Assembly: GCA_035499735.1 (NCBI GenBank)
Contig: DATJYC010000051.1
Coordinates: 1 to 64,000 of the forward strand
Length of the DNA: 64,000 bases
Reading direction: 5' to 3'
Source: VBDM01 sp035499735
GTDB lineage: Bacteria; Pseudomonadota; Gammaproteobacteria; Burkholderiales; SG8-39
In this document: positions 28,413-39,111 of the stretch, in pieces
How positions within the stretch are numbered: the first letter of the stretch is position 1
Layout: each line of letters starts with the position of its first letter
Translations under genes and position numbers: made by a program
Notes under the pieces: model-generated
What the model saw: only the letters and a program-made list of their open reading frames with translations
Told to the model about the DNA's origin: nothing
Database searches by the model: none

Positions 28413-29420
28413 ATGCGAATCGGTTCGCACACGCTGCGAAATAATCTTTTCGTTGCCCCGATGGCCGGCGTCACGGACCGCCCGTTCCGTCAGCTGTGCA
28501 AGCAGTTCGGCGCAGGTCTGGCCGTCTCGGAGATGGTGGCATCGAACTCGCTCCTCTGGGGCAGCGAGAAGACGCGGCGGCGCGCCAACCACGACGGCGA
28601 AGTCGAGCCGATCTCGGTGCAGATCGCCGGCGCGGACCCGGCGATGATGGCCGATGCCGCGCGCTACAACGTCGAGCAAGGCGCCCAGATCATAGACATC
28701 AACATGGGCTGTCCGGCGAAGAAGGTCTGCAACACCATGGCCGGCTCCGCTCTGCTCAAGGATGAGCCGCTCGTCGGACAGATCCTCGAATCCGTGGTCA
28801 GGTCCGTCGGTGTGCCGGTGACGCTTAAGTTCCGCACCGGCTGGGACACGTCCAACAAGAATGCGCTCAAAGTCGCGAGGATCGCAGAAGAGAGCGGAGT
28901 GCAGCTGCTGTCGCTGCACGGCCGCACGCGCGCCTGCGGGTTCTCCGGCCACGCGGAATACGACACCATCCGCGAGGTGAAGCGGGCTACGCGCCTGCCC
29001 GTCGTGGCGAACGGCGACATCAACACCCCCGAGGACGCGAGGCACGTCCTCGAATACACCGGCGCCGACGGCGTGATGATCGGACGTGCGGCGCAAGGAC
29101 GCCCCTGGATCTTCCGCGAGATCGGGCACTACCTCACCACCGGCGAGAAGCTTCCTCTACCGCTGGTCTCGGACATTCACGTGGTGCTGATCGCGCATCT
29201 GAACGACCTGTACTCCTTCTACGGCAGGGAGCGCGGAGTCAAGGTCGCACGCAAGCACATCTCGTGGTACACCAAGGGGCTCGCCGGCTCGGCGAGCTTC
29301 CGGCACCGCATGAATCAGCTCGAGAGCTGCGAGGAGCAACTCGACGCGGTCAACGGATTCTTTGAACAGCTCGGACGCGAGGACTCGCGCCTGCGCTACG
29401 AGCTGGAGCTGGCGGCATGA
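28413..29420 (+). CDS. dusB: tRNA-dihydrouridine synthase B
   Basis: This 335-aa FMN enzyme reduces uridine (U17 in E. coli) of the tRNA D-loop. MAGVTDRPFRQLCK, the catalytic Cys100 in INMGCPAKKVCN, KFRTGWDTSNKN, LHGRTRACGFSGHAEY and GADGVMIGRAAQGRPW are diagnostic. A TATAGAAT element at 28373-28380 in the 136-bp upstream gap may be part of the operon promoter, though no good -35 is visible. It overlaps fis by four bases; dusB-fis is the classical operon. Confidence 0.97.
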   Translation: MRIGSHTLRNNLFVAPMAGVTDRPFRQLCKQFGAGLAVSEMVASNSLLWGSEKTRRRANHDGEVEPISVQIAGADPAMMADAARYNVEQGAQIIDINMGCPAKKVCNTMAGSALLKDEPLVGQILESVVRSVGVPVTLKFRTGWDTSNKNALKVARIAEESGVQLLSLHGRTRACGFSGHAEYDTIREVKRATRLPVVANGDINTPEDARHVLEYTGADGVMIGRAAQGRPWIFREIGHYLTTGEKLPLPLVSDIHVVLIAHLNDLYSFYGRERGVKVARKHISWYTKGLAGSASFRHRMNQLESCEEQLDAVNGFFEQLGREDSRLRYELELAA

Positions 29421-29656
29421 AGCAGACGAGCGAGATCGCGGACAGCGTGCGCCGCTCTCTGGAACGCTATTTCAAGGACCTCGACGGGGCGAAGCCGCGC
29501 GCTATCTACGACATGGTGCTCAAGAACGTCGAGCGCCCGATGCTCGAGATCGTTCTCGACCGCGCCGCGGGCAACCAGTCCGTGGCGGCCGAGATGCTCG
29601 GGATCAACCGCAACACGCTGCGAAAGAAGATCCAGTCGCATAAGATAAGAATGTGA
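29417..29656 (+). CDS. fis: DNA-binding protein Fis
   Basis: This 79-aa nucleoid protein bends DNA and activates stable-RNA promoters. The C-terminal helix-turn-helix is NQSVAAEMLGINRNTLRKKI. It is shorter at the N-terminus than the 98-aa E. coli protein (the beta-hairpin arm is mostly missing), as is usual in betaproteobacteria. The ATG overlaps the dusB stop (ATGA) and its own stop overlaps the GTG of purH. Confidence 0.96.
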   Translation: MKQTSEIADSVRRSLERYFKDLDGAKPRAIYDMVLKNVERPMLEIVLDRAAGNQSVAAEMLGINRNTLRKKIQSHKIRM

Positions 29657-31214
29657 CCCACGTCCGGACGGCGCTGATCAGCGTTTCCGACAAGACCGGC
29701 CTCGCCGAGCTGGCCCGGGGGCTGGCCCGATTCAAGATCAAGATCCTGTCGACAGGCGGCACCGCGAAGTTCCTTGCGGCGCAGGGGGCGCAGGTCACCG
29801 AGGTCGCCGACTACACCGGTTTCCCTGAAATGCTCGGCGGGAGGGTCAAGACGCTGCATCCGCGGCTTCACGCCGGCATTCTCGCCAGGCGAGACTCGCC
29901 GGAGCACCTGGCCGAGCTCCGGGCCGCGGGCATCGAGCCCATCGACCTCGTCGTCGTCAACCTGTACCCTTTCGCGCAAACGGTCGCGAGGCCGGACGCC
30001 ACGCTCGCCGAGGCGATCGAGAACATCGACGTCGGGGGACCGAGCATGCTGCGCGCCGCGGCCAAGAACTACGCGGGCGTGGCGGTCGTCACTGATCCAT
30101 CCGACTACCCGAAGCTGCTGGCGGAGATGGACCGGCGCGGCGGGGAGCTGAGCAATGACACGCGATTTGCGCTCGCGCGAAAGGCGTTCGCGCACAGCGC
30201 CGCCTACGACGCCGCGATCGGCAACTACCTCACGGCGCTCGCCCCGGACGGCGAGCGCAGCGCTTTCCCCGGCAAGCTCACCTTGCAGTTCGACAAGCTC
30301 CAGGACCTTCGCTACGGCGAGAACCCTCACCAGGCGGCGGCGTTCTATAGGGACGCGAGCCCCGTTCGGGGCGGACTCGCCGGCGGGACTCAGCTCCAGG
30401 GCAAGGAGCTGTCCTTCAACAACATCGCCGACGCCGACGCGGCCTGGGAGTGCGTGAAGAGCTTCGACGAGCCGGCCTGCGTGATCATCAAGCATGCCAA
30501 CCCCTGCGGCGCGGCAATAGGCAGCTCCGGGCGCGATGCGTACGACCGCGCCTTCGCCACCGACCCGACCTCCGCTTTCGGAGGCGTCGTCGCTTTCAAC
30601 CGCGGGCTGGACGCGGCGACAGCGGAGGCCGTGTGCCGGCCCTTCGTCGAGGTCGTGATCGCGCCCGAGTTCGACGGCGGCGCGCGAGCCGTACTCGCGG
30701 GCAAGCCGAACGTACGCGCGCTCACGGTAGAGGCGGTGCGCGCCGCGCAGACCTACGACTTTAAGCGCGTCGGGGGAGGAATCCTCGTTCAGACCCCGGA
30801 CGATCACACGCTGACGGCCCAGGACCTGCGCACAGTCACGCGCTCGAGACCGTCGCCGGCCCAGCTTGCCGATCTGCTCTTCGCCTGGCGCGTTGCGAAA
30901 TACGTCAAGTCGAACGCCATCGTCTTCTGCAAGGACGGCCGTACCCTGGGCATCGGCGCGGGGCAGATGAGCCGCGTCGACGCGGCCCGAGTTGCCGACT
31001 TCAAGGCCAAGGAAGCGGGACTGGCCCTCGCGGGCTCGGTCGTGGCCTCCGACGCCTTCTTTCCCTTTCGCGATGGGATCGACGTGGTCGCGCGCGCCGG
31101 GGCTGCAGCCGTGATCCAGCCCGGCGGAAGCATGCGCGACAATGAGGTCATCGCGGCCGCGGACGAGCTCGGCCTCGCCATGGTGTTCACGGGCGTGCGG
31201 CATTTCCGCCACTG

Positions 31215-31215
<1 letters not shown>
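29653..31215 (+). CDS. purH: Bifunctional AICAR formyltransferase/IMP cyclohydrolase
   Basis: This 520-aa protein performs the last two steps of IMP synthesis. The N-terminal MGS-like domain (about 1-195; ALISVSDKTGL, STGGTAKFL, GRVKTLHPRLHAGIL) is the cyclohydrolase and the rest the formyltransferase (LRYGENPHQAA, KHANPCG, TSAFGGVVAFN, PGGSMRD). The start is GTG 29653, which overlaps the fis stop. It shares the final stop base with the purD start, so dusB-fis-purH-purD is one tightly coupled run. Confidence 0.98.
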
Positions 31216-32485
<1,270 letters not shown>

Positions 32486-32489
<4 letters not shown>

Positions 32490-33394
32490 ACCCGGCAGCG
32501 GTCAGCGACTACCTCGTCGGGCTCCAGGACCGCATCGTGGGCGAGCTGGAGCGCGTCGACGGCGGGCGCTTCCGCGGGGATCGCTGGGAGCGCGCCGAGG
32601 GCGGGGGAGGCGAAACCCGGGTCATCGAGGAGGGAAACCTGTTCGAGCGCGGCGGCGTGAATTTCTCGCGCGTGCGGGGCGAGCGTCTGCCCGCCAGCGC
32701 GAGCGCCGCGCGCCCGGAGCTCGCGGGGCGAAGCTTCGAGGCGATGGGCGTGTCCCTGGTGCTGCATCCGCGCAACCCCTTCGTGCCCACCGCGCACATG
32801 AACGTGCGCTTCCTCACGGCGAGCAAGCCCGCGAGCGAGCCGGTGTGGTGGTTCGGAGGCGGGATGGACCTCACTCCCTACTACGGCTTCGAGGAGGACG
32901 CGCGCCATTTCCACCGCACCTGCGAGCGGGCGCTCGCGCCCTTCGGGCCGGAATGCTATCCCCGCTTCAAGCGGTGGTGCGATGAATACTTCTTTCTCAG
33001 GCACCGCGGCGAGCCGCGAGGCATCGGCGGAATATTCTTCGACGACGTGAACGACGGCGGCTTCGATCGCTGCTTCGGGCTCATGAAGAGCGTCGGCGAC
33101 CATTTCCTGCCCGCCTACCTGCCGGTGGTCGAGCGCCGCAGAGTCCTTCCGTTCGGCGAACGCGAGCGGGATTTCCAGGCCTACCGCCGGGGACGCTACG
33201 TCGAGTTCAATCTCGTCTATGATCGCGGCACGCTGTTCGGCCTGCAGTCGGGCGGCCGGGCCGAGTCCATACTCATGTCGCTGCCGCCCACCGTGAAGTG
33301 GCGCTACGACTGGAAGCCCGACCCCTCGAGCGAGGAAGCGCGACTCTACCGCGACTTCCTGCGCCCCAGGGACTGGCTCGGCGAACAGGCTTGA
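32486..33394 (+). CDS. hemF: Oxygen-dependent coproporphyrinogen III oxidase
   Basis: This 302-aa cytosolic enzyme uses O2 to convert coproporphyrinogen III to protoporphyrinogen IX. HPRNPFVPTAHMNVRF, GGGMDLTPYYGFEEDARHF, EPRGIGGIFFDD and YVEFNLVYDRGTLFGLQ are signatures. ATG 32486 overlaps the purD stop (ATGA); a longer frame upstream lies inside purD and is rejected. Its presence implies aerobic haem synthesis. Other haem genes are at 34.4-38.4 and 44.7-46 kb. Confidence 0.97.
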
Positions 33395-33406
33395 GAGAGG
33401 AGAAAC

Positions 33407-34399
33407 ATGGAGACACGCAAGCTGGGTAAGACCGGACCCGAGGTTCCCGCAATGGGCCTGGGCTGCATGGGCATGACCGGGATCTACGGCGAGCCTAACG
33501 AGGCCGAGTCGATCGCGACCATCCACCGCGCCATCGATCTGGGAGTCAACCTGATCGTGACCTCCGACGCCTACGGGGCGGGAACCAACGAAGAGCTGGT
33601 CGGGCGCGCGATCAAGGGCAGGCGCGACCGCGTGCTGCTCGCAACGAAATTCGGCAACCTGGGGCTCTCCGGCTTCAAGCCCCCCGAGGGGCTCTCGGCG
33701 GGCCACCCGGCCTACGTGCCCCAGGCCTGCGAAGCTTCGCTGAAACGCCTGGGCGTAGACGTGATCGACATCTACGGCCTGCACCGCGTCGACCCCAAGG
33801 TGCCCATCGAGGACACCGTGGGCGCGATGAAGAAGCTCGTCGAGCAGGGCAAGGTGCGGCACCTCGCGCTATCCGAAGCCGGCGCCCAGACGCTGCGGCG
33901 CGCGCACAAGGTGCATCCCCTGGCCGCACTTGAGACCGAGTATTCGCTCTGGTCCCGCGACGTCGAGAAGGACATCCTGCCGGCCTGCCGCGAGCTCGGG
34001 ATCGCGCTCATGGCGTACTCGCCCCTGGGCCGCGGCTTCCTCACCGCGACGATCAAGACACTCGACGCGCTTCGGGAGAAGGACCGGCGTCGCGACCATC
34101 CGCGCTTCAACTCCGACAACCTCAAGCTCAATGTCGCGCTTCTGCAGCCGATCGAGTCGATCGCCGCGGCACGCAAGGTGACGCCGGCCCAGGTCGCGCT
34201 CGCCTGGGTGCTCGCTCAAGGGAAGGACATCGTCCCCATTCCGGGCACGAAGCGCCGCGCCTACCTGGAGCAGAACGCCGCGGCGGCCGGGATCGCACTC
34301 GCCCCCGCCGAGGTCGCCCAGCTCGCGAAGGCCTTCCCCGCGGGGATCGCTTCCGGAACCCGCTATCCCGAAAAGCAGCTCGCGGGACTCGGTATCTGA
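33407..34399 (+). CDS. Aldo/keto reductase with altered active site
   Basis: This 330-aa NADPH-dependent TIM-barrel protein opens METRKLGKTGPEVPAMGLGCMGM. Of the usual Asp-Tyr-Lys-His tetrad, Tyr (SDAYG), Lys (LATKFG) and His (YGLHRVD) are present, but the position of the catalytic Asp in the family motif (D-T-x-D-x-Y) is occupied by Val (IVTSDAY). NADPH-binding parts (LAWVLAQGKDIVPIPGTKR) are intact. A GAGGAG Shine-Dalgarno precedes the ATG by six bases. The substrate is unknown. It is convergent with hemY. Confidence 0.88.
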   Translation: METRKLGKTGPEVPAMGLGCMGMTGIYGEPNEAESIATIHRAIDLGVNLIVTSDAYGAGTNEELVGRAIKGRRDRVLLATKFGNLGLSGFKPPEGLSAGHPAYVPQACEASLKRLGVDVIDIYGLHRVDPKVPIEDTVGAMKKLVEQGKVRHLALSEAGAQTLRRAHKVHPLAALETEYSLWSRDVEKDILPACRELGIALMAYSPLGRGFLTATIKTLDALREKDRRRDHPRFNSDNLKLNVALLQPIESIAAARKVTPAQVALAWVLAQGKDIVPIPGTKRRAYLEQNAAAAGIALAPAEVAQLAKAFPAGIASGTRYPEKQLAGLGI

Positions 34400-34412
34400 A
34401 GCTATCTGAAGC
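34393..34412. repeat. Tandem 10-bp duplication at the end of the aldo/keto reductase gene
   Basis: TATCTGAAGC occurs twice in direct succession (34393-34402 and 34403-34412), spanning the aldo/keto reductase stop codon. It looks like a small local slippage duplication in the 16-bp convergent gap before hemY. Confidence 0.7.
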
Positions 34413-34415
34413 GCC

Positions 34416-35600
34416 TCAGTCCGGCGGACGCTGCGCAAGGTCTGCGCTTGCCCTGAAATGCCGGTCCGCATCCGCCCTGCGTCCTAGCCGCTCGTGGAGC
34501 CTCGCGAGCGCGATATGCGCGGTCTGGCTCGGTCGCGTCGCCAGGCTTGCCTCCAGGTAGCTCTGCGCCTTCCCCCACAGCTCGCGCTGCACGCAAAGCC
34601 TCCCCAGCGTGAGCAGCAGCTCGGCCTCGCCTGGCCGCTCCCTAAGCCATTTCTCCGCGTGCTCGAGCCGCTCGAGCGCGTCCTTGTCGACGCATTCGCC
34701 GTAGAGGAGCGCGAGCCCTCCGTCCCATCCGCGCTCGAGGGCGCCCTCGATGATGCGGTGGGCCCTGGGGCAATCCCCGAGCTGTATGAAAGCGCGGGCG
34801 GCAGTCGCCGCAATTTTCGGGCGGACACGCTCCGCCCGAGGCACGTTCTCCCACTCGCGCAACAGGCCGTCCCGGTCGAAGGGCCTGCGCGTGAGCAACG
34901 CGACGTGTGCGGCGGTGCGCACGCTGTCGAGCGCCTCGGGGGGCATGGCGTTATGCTTCTCCAGGGCGTTCGCTGTTCTCAGCACTTCTTCCCAGTTCGA
35001 CATGCCTTGCTCCGCGCGCAGCGTCAGGAACAGCGCCGCCACGTGACGGGGCCCGGTCGCGTGCAGCTCGCGCAAGACACCGCGCGCCTCGTCGAAGCGG
35101 CGCTCGTCCAGAAGCAGCTCTGCCTTGGTCATCGCCTGCGCTACGCGCCACTCGCCGTCCCCCTCGCGCGAGCGCTCCAGCCACTGGTCGCGCCGGCCGA
35201 AGTCGCGCAGCCTTTGCGCCGCACGCGCCGCTAGCAGGCCCGCCAGACCGGGGGTGGCGCCGAGATCGATCGCCTTGGATGCCAGTTTCTCGGCGCGCAC
35301 GAAGCGGCCCTCGAACAGGGCTTGCACGGCACCGAGGATAGCGGTATGGCCGGCGTCGGCGCGGCGGCGCCTGCGAAACGCGCGCACGTGAGAGGGAAGC
35401 CTCAGGGTGTGCCATACCCCGCGCACGAGGAAATACGCGAGGGCGAAAGCGACGACCAAGACCAGCCCCAGGAAGTTGAGCGAGACCTCGGCGCGCCAAG
35501 GCGGCAGAACGAACAGCGCGTAGCCCCCGTTTCCGCTCAGCGCCAAGGACAGCGCAACCGCCAGGGCCGCGATAACGATGAGCCAGAGCAGCCCCTTCAT
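34416..35600 (-). CDS. hemY: HemY-like TPR inner-membrane protein
   Basis: This 394-aa protein has two N-terminal membrane helices (about 4-24 and 40-63) followed by the HemY_N signature and TPR-like helical repeats to the C-terminus. It is the gamma/betaproteobacterial HemY of the hemCDXY operon, linked to haem synthesis but not a protoporphyrinogen oxidase. Its exact biochemical role is unknown. The ATG overlaps the hemX stop (ATGA). It is the last gene of the operon. Confidence 0.85.
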   Translation of the reverse strand: MKGLLWLIVIAALAVALSLALSGNGGYALFVLPPWRAEVSLNFLGLVLVVAFALAYFLVRGVWHTLRLPSHVRAFRRRRRADAGHTAILGAVQALFEGRFVRAEKLASKAIDLGATPGLAGLLAARAAQRLRDFGRRDQWLERSREGDGEWRVAQAMTKAELLLDERRFDEARGVLRELHATGPRHVAALFLTLRAEQGMSNWEEVLRTANALEKHNAMPPEALDSVRTAAHVALLTRRPFDRDGLLREWENVPRAERVRPKIAATAARAFIQLGDCPRAHRIIEGALERGWDGGLALLYGECVDKDALERLEHAEKWLRERPGEAELLLTLGRLCVQRELWGKAQSYLEASLATRPSQTAHIALARLHERLGRRADADRHFRASADLAQRPPD

Positions 35601-36631
35601 TTTGTCCCGCGCTCGCGCGATGCCTTGTAGGCGCGCACCGCGGCAAGGCTCTCGCTCATCGTAGGGAACATGGGACCCGAGGCCGTCGCACGCAGCGTCT
35701 TCAGGGCGGCTCCCACGGAAGCGCCCTGGGCCGAGCGCGTGTCGACGTAGCGCGCAAGCCAAGCCGCGACCGTGTCCAGGTCGCTGCGGTACGCGGCTTC
35801 GTCGCGCGCGAGCAGCGAGATCCTGGCATTCAGCAGGCGCAGCTTCATGTTCTCGCGCAGATAATAGGCTTGCGAGGGGGCTATGAGCCCAGGATCTGCG
35901 GACTCCATCTTCTGAATCCGGACGACCTTTCTCAGCTCCGCCAGGAACCCCTCGAGCAGCCTCGCCCACAGACCCTCGGACGCCGTCTTCTCCGCCGTCT
36001 GCGCCTGAGGATGCATGTCCTGCGCGAGCGGCAGGTTATCCACCGCCGCGATCATCTGATCGAGCTTTGCGGCGATTCCCGGGACATCGACTTCCGGCAC
36101 CGCCTTGAGACGCTCGATGTCGTGTGCGAACGCCTTGCGCAGCGGGAGAAACTGGGAGCGTCCCGACCGCGCGAGGCGCGCATCCGCGCTCTGGAGCGCC
36201 GCAAGCGCCACCGGCGCATTGCCGACTAGCTGCAGCTGCTGCGACGCGATCACGAGGACCTGCTCGATTTCGGCTACAACCCATTCGTCACGGCTGCGCG
36301 AAAGCTCCTGGTAGAGCCCTTCGAGGCTGGATTGATTGCTCTGGTATTCGCTGAGCCTCAGATCCAGCTGGGCCACCTTGGCGAGCGCTTCGCGCATCGC
36401 ATCCTGCGCCTGCTTCGCGCTCAAGCGGGCGTCCCGACTGTCGCCCTCGATGTCGCGAACGCGCTGGGCGAGCTCGGCGCGCATGGCGTCGACCAGCACC
36501 CGGGCCTCGTACCATTGCCAGGCCGCGAGGAGCGCGACAAGGGCAAGGCCGACCGCCCACAGCGAGGCGGATCGCGTTCCTCGTCGCGAGGCCTTCGGGA
36601 GATCAACAGGCGGAGAGGCGCGGTCTTCCAT
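35597..36631 (-). CDS. hemX: HemX-like membrane protein
   Basis: This 344-aa protein has a cytosolic N-terminus rich in Pro and Arg, one membrane helix (about 24-42, LWAVGLALVALLAAW), a long coiled-coil segment (about 45-115) and a periplasmic helical HemX domain. The HemX name comes from operon position and domain; it lacks the uroporphyrinogen methyltransferase domain, and a catalytic role is unproven. It starts 29 bases after hemD and overlaps hemY. Confidence 0.83.
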   Translation of the reverse strand: MEDRASPPVDLPKASRRGTRSASLWAVGLALVALLAAWQWYEARVLVDAMRAELAQRVRDIEGDSRDARLSAKQAQDAMREALAKVAQLDLRLSEYQSNQSSLEGLYQELSRSRDEWVVAEIEQVLVIASQQLQLVGNAPVALAALQSADARLARSGRSQFLPLRKAFAHDIERLKAVPEVDVPGIAAKLDQMIAAVDNLPLAQDMHPQAQTAEKTASEGLWARLLEGFLAELRKVVRIQKMESADPGLIAPSQAYYLRENMKLRLLNARISLLARDEAAYRSDLDTVAAWLARYVDTRSAQGASVGAALKTLRATASGPMFPTMSESLAAVRAYKASRERGTK

Positions 36632-36660
36632 GTCTCAAGCGGATCGCTGATCGGAAGCCG

Positions 36661-37431
36661 TCATACTCTAGCAAAAAAAGCCGCCATTCCCGCGACCGTG
36701 CGCTCGTCGCCACGCCCGGTCACGACGACTTCGCGAACGTCGAGCTCGCGCGCGGCGCGTGCGATTCTGGGGTGGGGGACGAAGACCGGGGTCGCGCGCA
36801 GATACCTGCCTCCGGTCGGACCGAGCATCGCAAGGAAGTTCGCGAGCCCTTCACTGCTGGTAATGGAAACACCCTCGACCGCTCCACTCTGCCAGCGTGC
36901 CAGCAGGCCGCGGGCGTCCGCCTGCGGCCGAGCGCGGCGGTAGCATTCGGCGTATTCGACATGCGCGCCGCGCGTCCCCAGCTCGCGCGCGAGCCACTCC
37001 CGGCCCCCCTGACCGCGGAAAATGACGATCGAGCGCCCGTGAAGCTCGCGGAGCTCGTCGACCGCGGCCAAGGCTTCGCTGTCCGCCTCACCCGGGGGGA
37101 ATATCACGCTCTGGAATCCGCGCTCCAAGAGCGCCTCGGCTGTCCCCGCCCCGACGGCGGCAACGCGCAGTCGCCGCGGCCATGGCCGGCTCGCGCCGAC
37201 CAAGGCGTGCCCCCGTATCGCGGCCGTCGGGCTCACGAAGATCGCCAGATCGAAATCCTCGAGGCGAGCGATGATGCCGGACACGGCACTCCCGTCTTCC
37301 GGAGGCAGGATCTCGATCGTCGGGAACAGTATCGGCTCGCCGCCCGCCGCGCGGATCCGCTCGGCGAGCGCATCCGCGTGCTCGCGCGGACGAGTAATCA
37401 CGATTCCCCGCCCCGAAAGCCCCGCGCTCAT
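36661..37431 (-). CDS. hemD: Uroporphyrinogen-III synthase
   Basis: This 256-aa enzyme closes hydroxymethylbilane with inversion of ring D. The family is poorly conserved, but IVITRPREHADALAERI at the start, FVSPTAAIRGHAL, VAAVGAGTAEAL and SITSSEGLANFLAML are recognisable. ATG 37431 overlaps the hemC stop (ATGA), which decides the start against a much longer frame that runs through hemC. Confidence 0.92.
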   Translation of the reverse strand: MSAGLSGRGIVITRPREHADALAERIRAAGGEPILFPTIEILPPEDGSAVSGIIARLEDFDLAIFVSPTAAIRGHALVGASRPWPRRLRVAAVGAGTAEALLERGFQSVIFPPGEADSEALAAVDELRELHGRSIVIFRGQGGREWLARELGTRGAHVEYAECYRRARPQADARGLLARWQSGAVEGVSITSSEGLANFLAMLGPTGGRYLRATPVFVPHPRIARAARELDVREVVVTGRGDERTVAGMAAFFARV

Positions 37432-38357
37432 GGCAACGCGGCCAGGATGGCGTCCGCTCCCTGGGCTCGCAGCTCCTCGGCGAGCGCCTCGCCCAGTTCC
37501 TCCGGTGCATCCATGGAGCCGTTCGACTCCGCGCGCACCACGCGGCTGCCGTCGGGCATGGCGACCAGGGCGCGCAGGCGGAGCTGCCCTGCGCTTGCCA
37601 CGGCGTACGCGGCGAGCGGCAGCTTGCAGTCGCCGGAAAGCGCACGGCTCAGCGCGCGCTCGGAGCGCACGCACGCTGCAGTCACGGGGTCCTCGAGCGG
37701 CGCGAGCTGCCGACGCAAGGCGGCCCGCTCCTCCCGGCATTCGATCGCCAGGGCGCCCTGTCCGGGCGCGGGCAGGCTCTGTTCGGGCTCGAGCATCGCT
37801 CGAATCCGGGCCGCGAGGCCCAGCCTCTTCAGACCCGCCGCCGCAAGGACTATAGCCTGGCATTCCCCGCGATCGAGCTTGGCAAGGCGCGTATCGAGAT
37901 TGCCACGGAGCGGCCTTACCTGCAGCGCGGGATAGCGCTCGCGCAACTGCGCTTCGCGCCGCAGGCTGGAGGTGCCGACCACGCTGCCCGCAGGCAGCGC
38001 CTCGAGGCTTGCACTCGAGCTCGAGACGAGGCAGTCCCGCGGGTCCTCCCGCACAGGGATGGCCGCCAGGCAGAAGCCCCCGGGCAGGCGCATCGGCACG
38101 TCCTTGGAGGAATGCACCGCGATATCGGCCCTGCCGTCCTCCAGCGCGGTCTCGAGCTCCTTCACGAAAAGGCCTTTGCCTCCCACATCGGCGAGCGGCC
38201 GATCCAGGATCTGATCGCCCCGCGTGGTAATCCCCAGGATGCTGACTTCGCAGCGCGGGTACAGGCGCCTCAGCTCGGAGGCCATATGCTCCGATTGCCA
38301 CAAGGCGAGCCGGCTTCGGCGCGACGCGATGACGATGCGGTCGGGGGCCCGATCCAC
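37428..38357 (-). CDS. hemC: Hydroxymethylbilane synthase (porphobilinogen deaminase)
   Basis: This 309-aa enzyme links four porphobilinogens. IASRRSRLALWQSEHMA, GGKGLFVKELE, AVHSSKDVPMRLP, VGTSSLRREAQL and Cys244 in SGDCKLPLAAYA, which carries the dipyrromethane cofactor, are present. The start is GTG 38357, one base after the stop of the upstream LytTR regulator gene. The gene therefore appears co-transcribed with the regulator pair. Confidence 0.96.
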   Translation of the reverse strand: MDRAPDRIVIASRRSRLALWQSEHMASELRRLYPRCEVSILGITTRGDQILDRPLADVGGKGLFVKELETALEDGRADIAVHSSKDVPMRLPGGFCLAAIPVREDPRDCLVSSSSASLEALPAGSVVGTSSLRREAQLRERYPALQVRPLRGNLDTRLAKLDRGECQAIVLAAAGLKRLGLAARIRAMLEPEQSLPAPGQGALAIECREERAALRRQLAPLEDPVTAACVRSERALSRALSGDCKLPLAAYAVASAGQLRLRALVAMPDGSRVVRAESNGSMDAPEELGEALAEELRAQGADAILAALP

Positions 38358-38358
38358 T

Positions 38359-39111
38359 TCAACCTGCCAGCGCTTTGACCTGAGGCCATTGCCTGCGGCT
38401 CACCGGCAGCTTCTCGTCGGTGCCCTCGAGCACGACCGACCAGCCGGCCTCGCCGTCGGTCTCGGCGCCACGCTCGAATCCGCGGATCCGGCGGCGCGCC
38501 ACCAGGCAATTCCGGTGAACGCGCACGAATACTCCGCCGAACTCCTGCTCGATCTGGGTGAGCGATTCCTCGACCAGGTGTTCGCGCTCGCGGGTGCGCA
38601 GCGTGACGTACTTGAGCTCGGCCCTCAGGTAGACGACGTCGGCTACCGGAACGAGAGTCACGCGGCCGCGTTCGGCCACGCTAAAGTGCCGGCGCGGCGC
38701 CGGATCGATGCTTTCCAGCACGCTGCGGCTGGGGCGTGTGCCGCTGGCCGCCTTCCTGAGCGCCGTGAGCAGGCGCGCCGCGCGCACCGGCTTGGTGAGG
38801 TAATCCAGGGCGTTGACCTCGAACGCTTCCACCGCGTACTGGTCGTGCGCCGTGACGAAGATCACCGCGGGCGGGCGCTCGAGAACCTGCAGGTGCCTCG
38901 CGAACTCGATCCCGCTCATTTCCGGCATGTGAATGTCGACGAGAACGACATCGGCCGCGCTTTCCGTAACGGTCTGCAGGCCATCCACGCCGTTCGCCGC
39001 CTCGCCGACGACCGAGTGAGGAAATTCCGCCCGGCAGTCCTCCAGCAGCTCGCGCATGCGGCTGCGCGCGGGCTCCTCGTCGTCGATGATGACCACCCGG
39101 AGAGGGCTCAT
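38359..39111 (-). CDS. algR: AlgR-type response regulator with LytTR DNA-binding domain
   Basis: This 250-aa regulator has a receiver domain (about 4-120; acidic pair IIDDEEPA, phospho-acceptor Asp59 in VDIHMPEMSG, Lys in YLTKPV) and a LytTR domain (about 145-245; VVYLRAELKYVTLRT, FVRVHRNCLVARRRI). It is partnered by the overlapping sensor gene upstream. In Pseudomonas, AlgR controls alginate, motility and virulence; here the regulon is unknown. Close linkage to hemC suggests it may affect haem synthesis or is merely co-transcribed. Confidence 0.9.
   Translation of the reverse strand: MSPLRVVIIDDEEPARSRMRELLEDCRAEFPHSVVGEAANGVDGLQTVTESAADVVLVDIHMPEMSGIEFARHLQVLERPPAVIFVTAHDQYAVEAFEVNALDYLTKPVRAARLLTALRKAASGTRPSRSVLESIDPAPRRHFSVAERGRVTLVPVADVVYLRAELKYVTLRTREREHLVEESLTQIEQEFGGVFVRVHRNCLVARRRIRGFERGAETDGEAGWSVVLEGTDEKLPVSRRQWPQVKALAG

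Noticed and set aside
36661..38301. 546-codon frame that would fuse hemD to sequence inside hemC
   Set aside because: hemC is clear in another frame of that stretch and the hemD ATG overlaps the hemC stop.
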